A DNA stretch of 64,000 nucleotides from Halopseudomonas sabulinigri. Its GTDB lineage: Bacteria; Pseudomonadota; Gammaproteobacteria; Pseudomonadales; Pseudomonadaceae. Shown piece after piece: positions 9,324 through 18,378 of this stretch (positions are counted from its first letter, which is position 1; each line of letters opens with the position of its first letter). The stretch lies in assembly GCF_900105255.1 (NCBI RefSeq), contig NZ_LT629763.1, positions 1,984,001-2,048,000 on the forward strand. The letters run 5' to 3'. Below the pieces are notes generated by a model that was not told where the DNA came from, ran no database searches, and saw nothing but the letters and a program-made list of their open reading frames with translations. A program made the translations under genes and the position numbers.

Positions 9324-9977
9324 TTGAGCCTTGCCATCTTTGATCTCGACAACACGCTGCTCGGCGGCGACAGTGACCACGCCTGGGGTGAATTCATCGT
9401 TGCCCAGCGCATCGTCGACCCGGAGGCCTATCAGGCCCAGAATGACCGCTTCTTCAATGACTATCTGGCCGGCAAGCTGGATATTCAGGTGTATCTGAAC
9501 TTTTGCCTGCAACTGCTGGGCGAGCACGAACCCGAGCAGCTGGATGCCTGGCACCAGCAGTTCATGGCCGAGAAGATCATGCCGATCATGCTGCCCAAGG
9601 CGCGCGAGCTGATCGAGCAGCACCGGGCGGCCGGCGATACGCTGATGATCATCACCGCCACCAACCGCTTCATTACCGCCCCCATCGCCCGCGCACTGGA
9701 CATTGACATCCTGCTGGCCACCGAATGCGAGCGCGATGGCCAGCGCTACACCGGCCGTACTACCGACGTTGCCTGCTTCCGTGAAGGCAAGGTAACGCGC
9801 CTGCAACGCTGGCTGCTGGAAAACAATCGCTCACTGGAGGGGAGTTACTTCTATAGCGACTCACACAACGACCTGCCGCTACTGAGCATGGTTGACCACC
9901 CGGTGGCCGTTGATCCGGACGACACGCTCAAGGCCCACGCTGAAGCGCAGGGCTGGCCGATCATCAGCTTGCGCTGA
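9324..9977 (+). CDS. HAD-superfamily phosphatase, SerB-like subfamily IB
   Basis: 217-residue hydrolase with the three HAD motifs: FDLDNTLL (nucleophile Asp7 and Asp9), ITATNRF, and [10 protein letters not shown]. The helical cap between motifs I and II fits subfamily IB, which contains phosphoserine phosphatases and related histidinol-phosphate-type enzymes; the substrate is unknown. The start is TTG 9324, since an AGGAG ribosome site sits 6-7 bases before it and the first residue leads straight into motif I. It is divergent from rppH-ptsP and convergent with rlmI across a repeat-containing spacer. Confidence 0.9.
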   Translation: MSLAIFDLDNTLLGGDSDHAWGEFIVAQRIVDPEAYQAQNDRFFNDYLAGKLDIQVYLNFCLQLLGEHEPEQLDAWHQQFMAEKIMPIMLPKARELIEQHRAAGDTLMIITATNRFITAPIARALDIDILLATECERDGQRYTGRTTDVACFREGKVTRLQRWLLENNRSLEGSYFYSDSHNDLPLLSMVDHPVAVDPDDTLKAHAEAQGWPIISLR

Positions 9978-9980
9978 CCC

Positions 9981-10111
9981 CAGCGGCAAGCTACAAGCGG
10001 CAAGCAGATCTGTGCTGGCTTATGGTTGCTAGCCGCAGGAAGTACCGAGCCAACCCAAGCAAACAACATCAAGCATCATTCGCCTTGCTTGTAGCTTGTA
10101 GCTTGCGGCTG
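9981..10111. repeat. Long imperfect inverted repeat in the intergenic spacer
   Basis: Left arm 9981-10005 (cagcggcaagctacaagcgg + caagc) and right arm 10086-10111 are reverse complements apart from about three positions, with an ~80-bp loop. They are built of repeated 'caagc/gcttg' units. A short hairpin GCCCGTC-CTCA-GACGGGC (10111-10128) adjoins it and contains the rlmI stop codon in its loop. A related unit occurs near 58865-58900. This resembles REP-like intergenic repeats of pseudomonads and lies between convergent genes. Confidence 0.75.
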
Positions 10112-10118
10112 CCCGTCC

Positions 10119-11312
10119 TCAGACGGGCGTCACCCGGCAGAACAACGACTTGATGTAACCGGTTTCAGGGATTGCCGGATGCAGCGGGTGGTCGGCGCCC
10201 TGAAAGCCGCGCTCGGTGATCGTCAAGTTGCGGTCCAGGTGGCGGCTGGCGCCGAGCAGGGCTTCTTTCAGCTTGTCTTCTTCCAGGTGCATCGAGCAGG
10301 ACGCCGAGACCAGAATACCGTCCTTGTTGAGCAAACGCATGGCTTGCTCGTTCAAGCGCCGGTACGCCGCTTCGCCGTTGCGGATGTCCTTGCGCTTCTT
10401 GATGAAGGCCGGCGGATCAGCGATAACCACATCAAAGCGCTCACCGGCGTTTTTCAGCTCCTTCAGCGCAGCCATCACATCGCCTTCTACCACCACCATT
10501 TTTTCCGCCACGCCATTGAGCTCGGCGTTGGCCTCCACGCGGTCCAGCGCCGGAGCAGAGCTATCGACACACATCACTTCGCTGGCACCGAAAGCCGCGG
10601 CCTGAACGCCCCAGCCGCCGATATAGCTGTACAGGTCCAACACCCGCTTGCCCGCCACATAGGGCGCCAGCCGCGCGCGATTGGCGCGGTGATCGTAAAA
10701 CCAGCCGGTTTTCTGACCGTCACGCACCGGCGCCTGAAAAGCCACGCCATTCTCTTCCAGCGCGACCAGCTCTGGCATCACGCCGAACGCATCTGCCACG
10801 TAGGACTCCAGGCCCTCCAGCTTGCGTGCGCCGCTGTCATTCTTGAACAGCACCGCTTGCGGCTTGAACACCTGCACCAGCGCCGCGACTACGTCGTCAC
10901 GCACGCGCTCCATCCCGGGTGTACCAATCTGCACCACAAAATAATCGCCAAATCGATCAACTACTAGGCCCGGCAGCAGGTCAGATTCGCCGTACACCAA
11001 GCGGTAGAATGGCTTGTCGAACAGCCGCTCGCGCAGGCTCAGCGCCACCTTGAAGCGGTGCACCAGCAGTGACTTGTCCAGCACGTGGCTGCTGTCACGG
11101 CTGTGCAGACGGGCGCAGATCAGGTTGTTGGGGCTCACGCACACCAGGCCCAGCGGCTTGCCGGTCGAGGTTTCCAGCTGCACTTCCTGGCCGGCCTGCA
11201 GCTCGGTCAGCGGCGTCTGGGCGGTATCCACCTCGTTACTGAAGACCCACAAATGGCCTCCGCGAATGCGTCTGTCGGCATTGTGTTTAAGACGCAGGCT
11301 TGGCAGTGTCAT
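10119..11312 (-). CDS. rlmI: 23S rRNA (cytosine-1962 C5) methyltransferase
   Basis: SAM-dependent methyltransferase of 397 residues, the same length as E. coli RlmI. It has an N-terminal PUA-like domain (residues 1-75, with GGHLWVFSNEV), a central RlmI-specific segment (YRLVYGESDLLPGLVVDRFG), and a Rossmann methyltransferase core with VLDLYSYIGGWG (SAM site), ADPPAFIKKRKD, and the SASCSMHL motif carrying the catalytic cysteine. It acts on 23S rRNA in the cytoplasm. It is monocistronic, convergent with the HAD gene. The identity is well supported by domain order and length. Confidence 0.92.
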   Translation of the reverse strand: MTLPSLRLKHNADRRIRGGHLWVFSNEVDTAQTPLTELQAGQEVQLETSTGKPLGLVCVSPNNLICARLHSRDSSHVLDKSLLVHRFKVALSLRERLFDKPFYRLVYGESDLLPGLVVDRFGDYFVVQIGTPGMERVRDDVVAALVQVFKPQAVLFKNDSGARKLEGLESYVADAFGVMPELVALEENGVAFQAPVRDGQKTGWFYDHRANRARLAPYVAGKRVLDLYSYIGGWGVQAAAFGASEVMCVDSSAPALDRVEANAELNGVAEKMVVVEGDVMAALKELKNAGERFDVVIADPPAFIKKRKDIRNGEAAYRRLNEQAMRLLNKDGILVSASCSMHLEEDKLKEALLGASRHLDRNLTITERGFQGADHPLHPAIPETGYIKSLFCRVTPV

Positions 11313-11448
11313 GGGGGGGTACTCCAGTCGGACGGTCGGATTCAGCAGAAAAATGTCGCCAGCGGGCGATTATACAGGGTGCCAAGCGCGCTAGTCTCCG
11401 GCTAAACTCGACAGTCAGACACATGAGACAGGACTGGACTCTCAGACC

Positions 11449-12333
11449 ATGACCACGGAGCTAACGGATCAGCAAATAACCAGCGCGCTGCAAGGCATCA
11501 GCGTGCCGCCCCAGCCGCAGATCATGGTTGACCTGCAGATGGAGCAGGTCATGCCCGACCCTGACCTCAAGGCCATCGCCCGGCTGATCAGCCAGGACCC
11601 GGGGCTATCCGGCAGCCTGCTGAAGATCGTCAACTCGCCGTTCTTTGGTCTGGCCAACCGCATCACCTCGATTCAGCAGGCGGTCAATCTGTTGGGCGTC
11701 AGCCGGGTCATCAATATCGTCAACGCGCAGTCCATTCGCGGCGAGCTGACCGATGAAAACATCGTCAACCTCAACCGCTTCTGGGATAGCGCGCAGGATA
11801 TCGCCATGACCTGCATGACGCTGGCCAAGCGCATTGGCTGCGTCGAACCCGATGAAGCCTACGCATTGGGCCTGTTTCATAACTGCGGTATCCCGCTGAT
11901 GCTCAGCCGCTTCCCTTACTACATCGAGGTAATGGAAGATTCCTACGCGCAGGATCAGGCACGTATCGTCGATATTGAAAACCAGCGTATGAACACCAAC
12001 CACGCGGTGATCGGCTACTACACCGCCAAATCCTGGCTGCTGCCGCGCCATCTGTGCGAGGCCATCGCCAGCCACCACAACGCGCAACAGCTGTTCCTCG
12101 CGCCCGGCAGCGGCGACGCCACTCAGAAAAACCTGCTGGCCATTCTGAAAATGGCCGAGCACATCTGCCAGGCCTATCGCGTGCTCGGCAACCAGAAGGT
12201 CGATCACGAATGGAACGCCGTAGGTCACGCCATTCTCGAATACGTCGGCCTGTCCGAGTACGACTTTGAGAACCTCGAAGCCATCTGCCAGGAACTGACC
12301 GCTACCGGCGAAGGTCGCTACTACCAGGACTGA
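11449..12333 (+). CDS. HDOD domain-containing protein
   Basis: 294-residue protein consisting mainly of an HDOD domain (about 15-215). It shows VPPQPQIMVDLQMEQ, the ISQDPGLSGSLLKIVNSPFFGL segment, the LGVSRVINIVNAQ motif, and LGLFHNCGIPLML. HDOD proteins are HD-superfamily relatives without a demonstrated nuclease activity, used in signalling, chemotaxis arrays or twitching. No other output domain is visible. The start ATG 11449 begins the conserved region. It stands alone between rlmI (divergent) and the ACT protein downstream (66-bp gap), with which it might share a transcript. Confidence 0.9.
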   Translation: MTTELTDQQITSALQGISVPPQPQIMVDLQMEQVMPDPDLKAIARLISQDPGLSGSLLKIVNSPFFGLANRITSIQQAVNLLGVSRVINIVNAQSIRGELTDENIVNLNRFWDSAQDIAMTCMTLAKRIGCVEPDEAYALGLFHNCGIPLMLSRFPYYIEVMEDSYAQDQARIVDIENQRMNTNHAVIGYYTAKSWLLPRHLCEAIASHHNAQQLFLAPGSGDATQKNLLAILKMAEHICQAYRVLGNQKVDHEWNAVGHAILEYVGLSEYDFENLEAICQELTATGEGRYYQD

Positions 12334-12398
12334 CCCACGCTGCGCCCCCAGGGGCCACTTTCGCACACTGCCATCTGCCGCTTCACAGGAGAGACCGC

Positions 12399-12923
12399 AT
12401 GACCACCCCGCTCGTGATCACCGTAATGTCCGCCGACAAACCTGGCCTGGTTGAAAGCCTGGCTCAGGCCATCAATCAGCACGGCGGCAACTGGCTGGAA
12501 AGCCGCATGGCCCGTATGGCCGGTCAATTTGCCGGGATTTTGCGTGTTGATATCGACAGCGACAAGGTTGAGGCGCTGCGCGTAGAGCTGGATGGGCTTA
12601 CCCACCTGGGCATCAACGTACAAGTGGCCGTCAGCGGCCTGGCCGATGCGCCGGAGCAGCAAACACTGCTGCTCAACCTGGTCGGTAACGACCGCCCCGG
12701 TATTGTGCACGAAGTATCTCAGGTGCTGGCCAGCCACGGCGTTAACGTCGAATCGCTGGAAACCGAGTGCGTACCCGCGCCGATGAGCGCCGACCTGTTG
12801 TTCAAGGCCGAAGCGCAGCTGGGCGTGTACCCGCAGACCGACCTGGATGCGCTGCGCGATGCACTGGAGAATCTGGCGGATGACCTGATGGTCGAACTGC
12901 AGGACCTGCCCCATCCCCAGTAG
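12399..12923 (+). CDS. GcvR-like double ACT-domain regulator
   Basis: 174-residue protein made of two ACT domains: first VITVMSADKPGLVESLAQAINQHGGNWLESRM, second LNLVGNDRPGIVHEVSQVLASHGVNVESLETE. This is the architecture of GcvR, the E. coli accessory repressor that binds GcvA when glycine is scarce. Whether it regulates glycine cleavage here is inference; the gcvTHP genes are about 26 kb away in the window and I see no gcvA. An AGGAGAG ribosome site precedes ATG 12399. Confidence 0.85.
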   Translation: MTTPLVITVMSADKPGLVESLAQAINQHGGNWLESRMARMAGQFAGILRVDIDSDKVEALRVELDGLTHLGINVQVAVSGLADAPEQQTLLLNLVGNDRPGIVHEVSQVLASHGVNVESLETECVPAPMSADLLFKAEAQLGVYPQTDLDALRDALENLADDLMVELQDLPHPQ

Positions 12924-12968
12924 TGAGCCTACGCTGGCCCGCGCAAAGCACGCGGGCCTCGGCGTCAC

Positions 12969-13256
12969 TCAATGCTTGCCGAGTTTCTTCTCGGTAAACA
13001 GATAGTCGCGCAGCTGTTCATCGAACACCGGGTCGCGCCGACGAATCCACTCGATGGTCATCGCGGCGTGTTCCTTTTCTTCATCGCGGTTATGGATCAG
13101 CACCGCCTTGAGCTCTTCATCCTTGCACGCATCGACGCGCTGGTTGTACCAGTCCACCGCTTCCAGTTCTTCCATCAGTGATACCACGGCGCGGTGCATA
13201 TCGCGGGTTTCATCGCTCAGCTCGGCAACGGGTTCATGATAACCTTCGTTCGACAT
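12969..13256 (-). CDS. Encapsulin-type ferritin-like protein (EncFtn family), without encapsulin neighbour
   Basis: 95-residue helical protein closely matching the ferroxidase core of Rhodospirillum rubrum encapsulated ferritin. The segments VVSLMEELEAVDWYNQRVDA and HNRDEEKEHAAMTIEWIRR hold the iron ligands; by alignment to R. rubrum Glu32, Glu62 and His65 these are Glu30, Glu60 and His63. In EncFtn the two-helix subunits form a decameric ring with ferroxidase sites between subunits. The protein ends FTEKKLGKH and has no C-terminal encapsulin targeting peptide (LTVGSLRR-like). No shell gene lies next door. A free cytoplasmic ferroxidase role is inference. Its start is preceded by AGGAGATAGGCT, a good ribosome site. 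It is monocistronic by spacing. Confidence 0.88.
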   Translation of the reverse strand: MSNEGYHEPVAELSDETRDMHRAVVSLMEELEAVDWYNQRVDACKDEELKAVLIHNRDEEKEHAAMTIEWIRRRDPVFDEQLRDYLFTEKKLGKH

Positions 13257-13394
13257 AGCCTATCTCCTCAGGACGTTCACGGATTACACAGGCCCCTCTA
13301 TGGCGGCCTTGATTAACCGGCAGCCAGGCTGCCGAATTGAAAGATGGGTGGGGCCAAAGCCACCGCGCCGCAAGAGTTTCACGCGGCCGCTCGG

Positions 13395-14774
13395 TCACAG
13401 CAAAAAGGTCAGCCCCACCTGGAACAGCCGTTCCACCGCGGGCACATCACGCTGGTCTGGCACAAACACAATCAGATGGTCGCCGTCTTCGATTACGGTG
13501 CTGTCGTGGGCGATGATGACGTTCTCGCCACGCACCACGGCGCCCACCACAGTACCCGAGGGCAAGGCCAGTTCATCCAGACGCCGCCCCACCACCTGTG
13601 AGCTCTGGGCGTCGCCATGGGCCACCGCTTCCATTGCCTCTGCGGCGCCACGGCGCAGCGAATGCACCGCCACCACATCACCCTTGCGCACATGGGTCAG
13701 CAGCGCGCCGATGGTTGCCTGTTGCGGCGAGATGGCAATGTCGATGGCGCCGCCCTGCACCAGCTCAGCGTAGGCCGGGTTGCTGATCAGGGTGATCACC
13801 GTACGCGCGCCCATTCGCTTGGCCAGCATAGACGCCATGATGTTGGCTTCATCGTCATTAGTGACCGCCAGAAACACATCGGTCGCCTCAATGCTTTCCT
13901 CGATCAGCAGTTCCCGGTCCGAGGCGCTACCGTGCAGCACCGTGGTGCGCTGCAACTGCTGCGACAGCCACTGGCAGCGCGGCAGATCGTGCTCGATGAG
14001 TTTGACCCGGTAATCGCTTTCCAGCGTCTGTGCCAGGCGCGCACCTATGCTGCCGCCACCGGCGATGATGATGCGCTTGTAGGGCTTTTCCTGGCGGCGC
14101 AATTCGGTCATGACCGCCCGAATGTCCGATTTGGCGGCCACGAAGAACACCTCGTCGCCTTCCTCGATCACGGTATCGCCGCGTGGCACTACCGAGCGGT
14201 CGCGACGGAAGATGGCCGCTACCCGAATTTCCACCGAGGGTAGCAGATCGCGCAGCGCCGAGATTTCGTGCCCCACCAGCGCGCCACCCGGCAGCGCACG
14301 CAGCGCCACCAGCTGCGCCCGGCCGCCGGCGAAATTGATCACCTGCAGTGCGCCGGGGTAACGAATCAGTTTTTTCAAATGCTGCGTGACCAGCGCCTCG
14401 GGGTTGATCAGCACGTCCACCGGCACCGCCACCTTGGCGAATAGCGCCTTGCCCTGCTCCATGTAGCCCGGCTCACGCACGCGGGCGATCTTGCGCGGCA
14501 CATTGAACAGCGATTGCGCGACCTGACAGGCAATCATGTTGATTTCATCGCTGTTGGTCACGGCCACCAGCATATCGGCATCTTCCGCGCCCGCCCGTGA
14601 CAGCGTGACCGGATGCGAGGCCGGCGCACACAGCACCTTTACGTCAAAGCGCTCCTGCACCATCTGCAGTCGCTGCTTGTCGATATCGACCACCGTAATG
14701 TCATTGGCTTCACCGGCCAGGTGTTCGACCAGACTACGGCCCACCTGCCCGGCACCCAAGACTATGATTCGCAT
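13395..14774 (-). CDS. trkA: Trk potassium uptake system NAD-binding subunit
   Basis: Peripheral regulatory subunit that gates the TrkH channel according to nucleotide binding. The ~459-residue protein is a tandem of RCK modules: the first Rossmann motif IIVLGAGQVGRSL, the second IIIAGGGSIGARLAQ, each followed by an RCK-C domain (the last containing VVGAVVRGENVI). The start ATG 14774 is preferred over GTG 14780 because a GGGGGAG ribosome site lies 5-6 bases before it. trkH lies 39 bp upstream in the same direction, so the two are probably one operon, as expected for subunits of one transporter. Confidence 0.95.
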   Translation of the reverse strand: MRIIVLGAGQVGRSLVEHLAGEANDITVVDIDKQRLQMVQERFDVKVLCAPASHPVTLSRAGAEDADMLVAVTNSDEINMIACQVAQSLFNVPRKIARVREPGYMEQGKALFAKVAVPVDVLINPEALVTQHLKKLIRYPGALQVINFAGGRAQLVALRALPGGALVGHEISALRDLLPSVEIRVAAIFRRDRSVVPRGDTVIEEGDEVFFVAAKSDIRAVMTELRRQEKPYKRIIIAGGGSIGARLAQTLESDYRVKLIEHDLPRCQWLSQQLQRTTVLHGSASDRELLIEESIEATDVFLAVTNDDEANIMASMLAKRMGARTVITLISNPAYAELVQGGAIDIAISPQQATIGALLTHVRKGDVVAVHSLRRGAAEAMEAVAHGDAQSSQVVGRRLDELALPSGTVVGAVVRGENVIIAHDSTVIEDGDHLIVFVPDQRDVPAVERLFQVGLTFLL

Positions 14775-14813
14775 CGACACTCCCCCAGTGTGTTACCCCA
14801 GCCGCGCGCCATC

Positions 14814-16262
14814 TCAGCCGCGCCAGAACATGGGAGTAAAGAGTACCATCAGCGTCAACAGTTCCAAGCGCCCCATCAGCATCGCCAGCGACAGCAACCA
14901 CTTGGCGGCGTCCGGCAGGCTGGCAAAGTTGCCCGCCGGCCCAATAATTTCACCCAGCCCAGGGCCCACGTTGGTCAGCGCCGTGGCCGCAGCGGTAAGG
15001 CTGGTCAACAGATCCAGCCCCATCGTCGCCAACAGCAGCGTCACCACCGCCAGCGTGACGAAGAACAGAAACGAAAAGGCAATGGCCGACAGAATGATGT
15101 CGTCCTGCACCGGCTTGCCGTTGTACTGAGTCACGAACACGCCGTTGGGGTGAATCAGCTTGCGGATTTGTGTGCGCAGGAACAGGTAGCTGAGCTGGAA
15201 GCGAAACACCTTCATGCCGCCGCTGGTCGACCCCGAGCAGCCGCCAATAAAGGTCACCACAAAAAACAGCGCAATACTGAAGGTCCCCCACTGGGTGTAA
15301 TCCCCCGCGGCAAACCCGGTAGTGGTGATGACCGACACCAGATTGAAAGCCGCCTCGGTAACCGCCTGGTAGGGCGTAAACAGGTTCAGGTCGATCAGGT
15401 CGATGGTCAACAACAGGGTCACGGCCAGCAAAATACCCAGAAACCCCAGCACCTGCTGGTTCTTGAACAGCATCAGCGATGGCCGCCGGGCAAAGGCAAT
15501 CAACAGGGTAAAGGGCAACGCACTGAGGATCATGAACAGGGTAGAAACCCAGAGCACCGGTGCATCAAAGCGGCCCATGGAGCGGTCATCGGTAGCAAAG
15601 CCGCCGGTCGATACCGTTGCCATGGCATGGTTGATGGCATCAAACAGCGTCATGCCCACCAGCCAGTAGCTGGTAGTACAGGCGACAGTCAGCGTGAGAT
15701 AGGTGACGACCAGCAGGCGCGCCAGGGACTGAATACGTGGGATCGACTTGTCCGACCAGTCGGACGATTCGGTATGAAACAGCCGCATGCCGCCAATACG
15801 CAGAAACGGCAGAATCGACACCGCCATGCCGATCACACCCAGGCCGCCCAGCCACTGCAGCAGCGAGCGCCACAGCAGCAGGCTGGGCGCGAGGTGTTCA
15901 ATGCCGCTGAGCACCGTAGAGCCGGTGGTGGTAATCCCCGAGACCGCCTCAAACACGGCATCCACCGCGCTAAGCTGAAAGTGGCTGAAGAACAACGGCA
16001 AGGCGCCGACCAGCGACAACAGCACCCAGCTGAGGCTGGTCAGCAGGTACAGCTGGCGGGAAATAAGGTGAAAGCCGGGCGTACGGCAACTGAACACCAG
16101 GAACAGGCCGCAACTCAGCGTAATGCCGCAGGAGATCAGAAAAACCTCCATCTCCGGATCCTGCCGCCACCAGGCGAACGCCGCCACGCAGGCCATCAGG
16201 CCCGACATGATCAGAATCAGAATCCCGCAGACAAACAATACCGGACGTACAAACCGCAACAT
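14814..16262 (-). CDS. trkH: Trk potassium uptake membrane subunit TrkH
   Basis: 482-residue integral membrane protein of the Trk/Ktr/HKT superfamily, which forms the K+ pathway with four pore loops. Pore-loop and filter segments visible include EAVSGITTTGSTVL, ATVSTGGFATDD, NLVSVITTTGFAAGDY, and the final TALTNVGPGLG region. About ten hydrophobic segments are present. Length equals that of TrkH/TrkG proteins. It precedes trkA with a 39-bp gap. TrkG versus TrkH cannot be distinguished by inspection. Confidence 0.93.
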   Translation of the reverse strand: MLRFVRPVLFVCGILILIMSGLMACVAAFAWWRQDPEMEVFLISCGITLSCGLFLVFSCRTPGFHLISRQLYLLTSLSWVLLSLVGALPLFFSHFQLSAVDAVFEAVSGITTTGSTVLSGIEHLAPSLLLWRSLLQWLGGLGVIGMAVSILPFLRIGGMRLFHTESSDWSDKSIPRIQSLARLLVVTYLTLTVACTTSYWLVGMTLFDAINHAMATVSTGGFATDDRSMGRFDAPVLWVSTLFMILSALPFTLLIAFARRPSLMLFKNQQVLGFLGILLAVTLLLTIDLIDLNLFTPYQAVTEAAFNLVSVITTTGFAAGDYTQWGTFSIALFFVVTFIGGCSGSTSGGMKVFRFQLSYLFLRTQIRKLIHPNGVFVTQYNGKPVQDDIILSAIAFSFLFFVTLAVVTLLLATMGLDLLTSLTAAATALTNVGPGLGEIIGPAGNFASLPDAAKWLLSLAMLMGRLELLTLMVLFTPMFWRG

Positions 16263-16428
16263 GTACTGGCCTACCTCGAAAACCGTCTGCTCATGATAGC
16301 CAAAGCCGTGGCACCACGCCGTTAATCTTTACTGCATCGACAAGGTTTTTGAGTTGCTCAAGAGGCCCTGCAACGGGGCTGGCCGTCGCAAACCACCCCG
16401 CCCAAACAGGGCCACGGCCTGGTCTGCC

Positions 16429-18378
16429 TCAGCCAGCCCCTTCGTCCCTGCCCAAGAGCATGGCGACCTTGCCCAGCAACTCGGCGGTACTGAAAGGCTT
16501 GAGCATGATGTCCATGCCGGGCTCGGTGAATTTCACCCGGTTCTTGGCGCTTTCGGCATAGCCCGTCATGAAAAGAACCGGCAGCTCGGGCCGTGCGGCG
16601 CGCGCGTGCTTGGCCAACTCCTTGCCGTTCATGCGCGGCAGGCCAATATCGGTCAGCAGCAAATCAATGGACGGATCGGCCTGGAGTACTTCCAGCGCGC
16701 TTTCAGCGCTCTCGGCAGTAGAGCATCGATAGCCGGCATCCAGCAGGGTCTCGCGCAGCACCACGCTGACGGCGGCTATATCGTCCACGATCAACACATG
16801 TGCTGCGGTAGCGGCCACAGCACGGGGCGTATCGGCCACTACCTCTTCCGACAGCGTCTCGCCCGCCGGTAACCACAGCGTCACTTCGGTAAAGCGTCCG
16901 AGCTCACTGCGCATGCGCGCAATACCGCCCGACTGCCCAGCAAAGCCATACAGCATGGACAGACCCAGCCCGGTCCCCTTGCCGGTTGGCTTGGTGGTAA
17001 AGAAAGGATCGAACACCTTATCCAACACCTCCGGCGCCACGCCGGTGCCGTTGTCTCGCACGCGCGCCGCGACGTAGCGTCCATCGGTCAGTTCAGCATC
17101 GCCGCTCACATCCAGCAACTGGGTGCTGATACGGATCTCGCCACCCTCGGGCAGGGCGTCCCGGGCGTTAATCACCAGGTTGATCAGCGCACTTTCCAGC
17201 TGACTGGCATCAACGTGGGCAATGGCTGGCACCGGCGAAAGATCCAGCACCAGGCTGACATTCTCGCCCACCGAGCGACGGATAAAATCCTCCAGCGAAA
17301 CAACCAGCGCGTTAAGATCGACCGAACTGGCAGCAAGCGGCTGCTGCCGAGCAAAGGCAAGCAGGCGGTGTGTCAGCGCCGAGCCAGTCTTGGCCGACTG
17401 CAACGCGCCTTCGGCATAGCGTTGAATCTGCTCGTATTTACCGCTGTTTACGCGCTCGATGACCAGCTCGAGGCTCATCATCACACTGGTCAGAAGATTG
17501 TTGAAATCGTGGGCTATGCCGCCGGTCAGCTTGCCCAACGAATCCATCTTGCTGGCCTGCAGCAGCTGAGCCTCAGTGCGCTGACGCTCTTGGACTTCAG
17601 CTCGCAACTGCTGACTGACAGTGGCCAGCAACTCTTCCTGGCTGCGCTGTTTGTGCAGCCGCTCGGTGACATCCTCAATAAAAATGAACGACAGGTCGGG
17701 CGCCCGGTATGGCGCGACCTGCCACTGGGTAGTGCGATCCGATTCCTCACCCAGCATGGACAGCAAGCCACTCCAGCGACCACGGTTGCGAATCACTTCG
17801 CGCACAATATCCAGGGTAGCATCTTGATCTTTCACCATGCAGTCGTCCAACTCGTCGCCCGTGCAATCAAGGGCAAGTCGGGTGAAAGCCTGGTTTCGGT
17901 TATGAATATTGAGGGAGGAATCCACCACCACAATGGGCGCGGAGATGTTTTCGAATATCTCGCGGAAATGCTCTTCCCGCTCCTTCAGCGCGGTTTCGGT
18001 ATCGCGTACCCGCAACAGGGTGCCCAAGGTGGCCAACAGCACATCGGGGTCTATCGGATGCACCAGATAGGCATCGGCGCCCGCATCCAGTCCGGAAATG
18101 ATATCGCGGGTATCAATGGAGGCGGCTGAAACATGGATCACGGGCAGCAACGCCGTGCGCGGAGCGGCGCGCAAACGCCGGGCGATATCAAAGCCGCTCA
18201 TATCAGGCAGATTGACATCCAGGATCACTGCATCCAGCCCGTTCGCCTCAATCAGTGCCAACCCATCCGCGCCATTACCCGCTTCGATCACACGGTAGCC
18301 GTGACTTTCCAGCCGTCTGCGCATGGCGTAACGCGTTGCTGCGTTATCGTCTACTATCAGCAGGTGTCGCTCACTCAT
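16429..18378 (-). CDS. Hybrid sensor kinase: receiver-PAS-HisKA-HATPase-receiver
   Basis: 649-residue soluble hybrid kinase and last gene of the stressosome operon. Domains: N-terminal receiver (4-120) with acceptor Asp54 in VILDVNLPDMSG; PAS-like region (about 135-245); coiled linker; HisKA with His290 in GGIAHDFNNLL; HATPase with NLVINARDA and GTGLGLSMLYG; C-terminal receiver with LLLTDIGLPRMNG and MLKPF. Oddity: the first receiver has LVHPID where the conserved switch lysine (KP) is normally found. There are no membrane segments and no DNA-binding output. ATG 18378 follows a GGGGAGG ribosome site by 6 bases and overlaps the upstream kinase stop by 8 bases, implying coupling. It likely receives phosphate or signal from that kinase. 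Confidence 0.9.
   Translation of the reverse strand: MSERHLLIVDDNAATRYAMRRRLESHGYRVIEAGNGADGLALIEANGLDAVILDVNLPDMSGFDIARRLRAAPRTALLPVIHVSAASIDTRDIISGLDAGADAYLVHPIDPDVLLATLGTLLRVRDTETALKEREEHFREIFENISAPIVVVDSSLNIHNRNQAFTRLALDCTGDELDDCMVKDQDATLDIVREVIRNRGRWSGLLSMLGEESDRTTQWQVAPYRAPDLSFIFIEDVTERLHKQRSQEELLATVSQQLRAEVQERQRTEAQLLQASKMDSLGKLTGGIAHDFNNLLTSVMMSLELVIERVNSGKYEQIQRYAEGALQSAKTGSALTHRLLAFARQQPLAASSVDLNALVVSLEDFIRRSVGENVSLVLDLSPVPAIAHVDASQLESALINLVINARDALPEGGEIRISTQLLDVSGDAELTDGRYVAARVRDNGTGVAPEVLDKVFDPFFTTKPTGKGTGLGLSMLYGFAGQSGGIARMRSELGRFTEVTLWLPAGETLSEEVVADTPRAVAATAAHVLIVDDIAAVSVVLRETLLDAGYRCSTAESAESALEVLQADPSIDLLLTDIGLPRMNGKELAKHARAARPELPVLFMTGYAESAKNRVKFTEPGMDIMLKPFSTAELLGKVAMLLGRDEGAG

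Noticed and set aside
12924-13394. Encapsulin shell gene near the EncFtn-like gene
   Set aside because: No frame in this region encodes an HK97-fold shell protein; the longer frames here are antisense or belong to trkA.
14613-16325. 570-codon frame antisense to trkH
   Set aside because: Gln/His/Arg-rich antisense translation opposite a clear membrane transporter gene.
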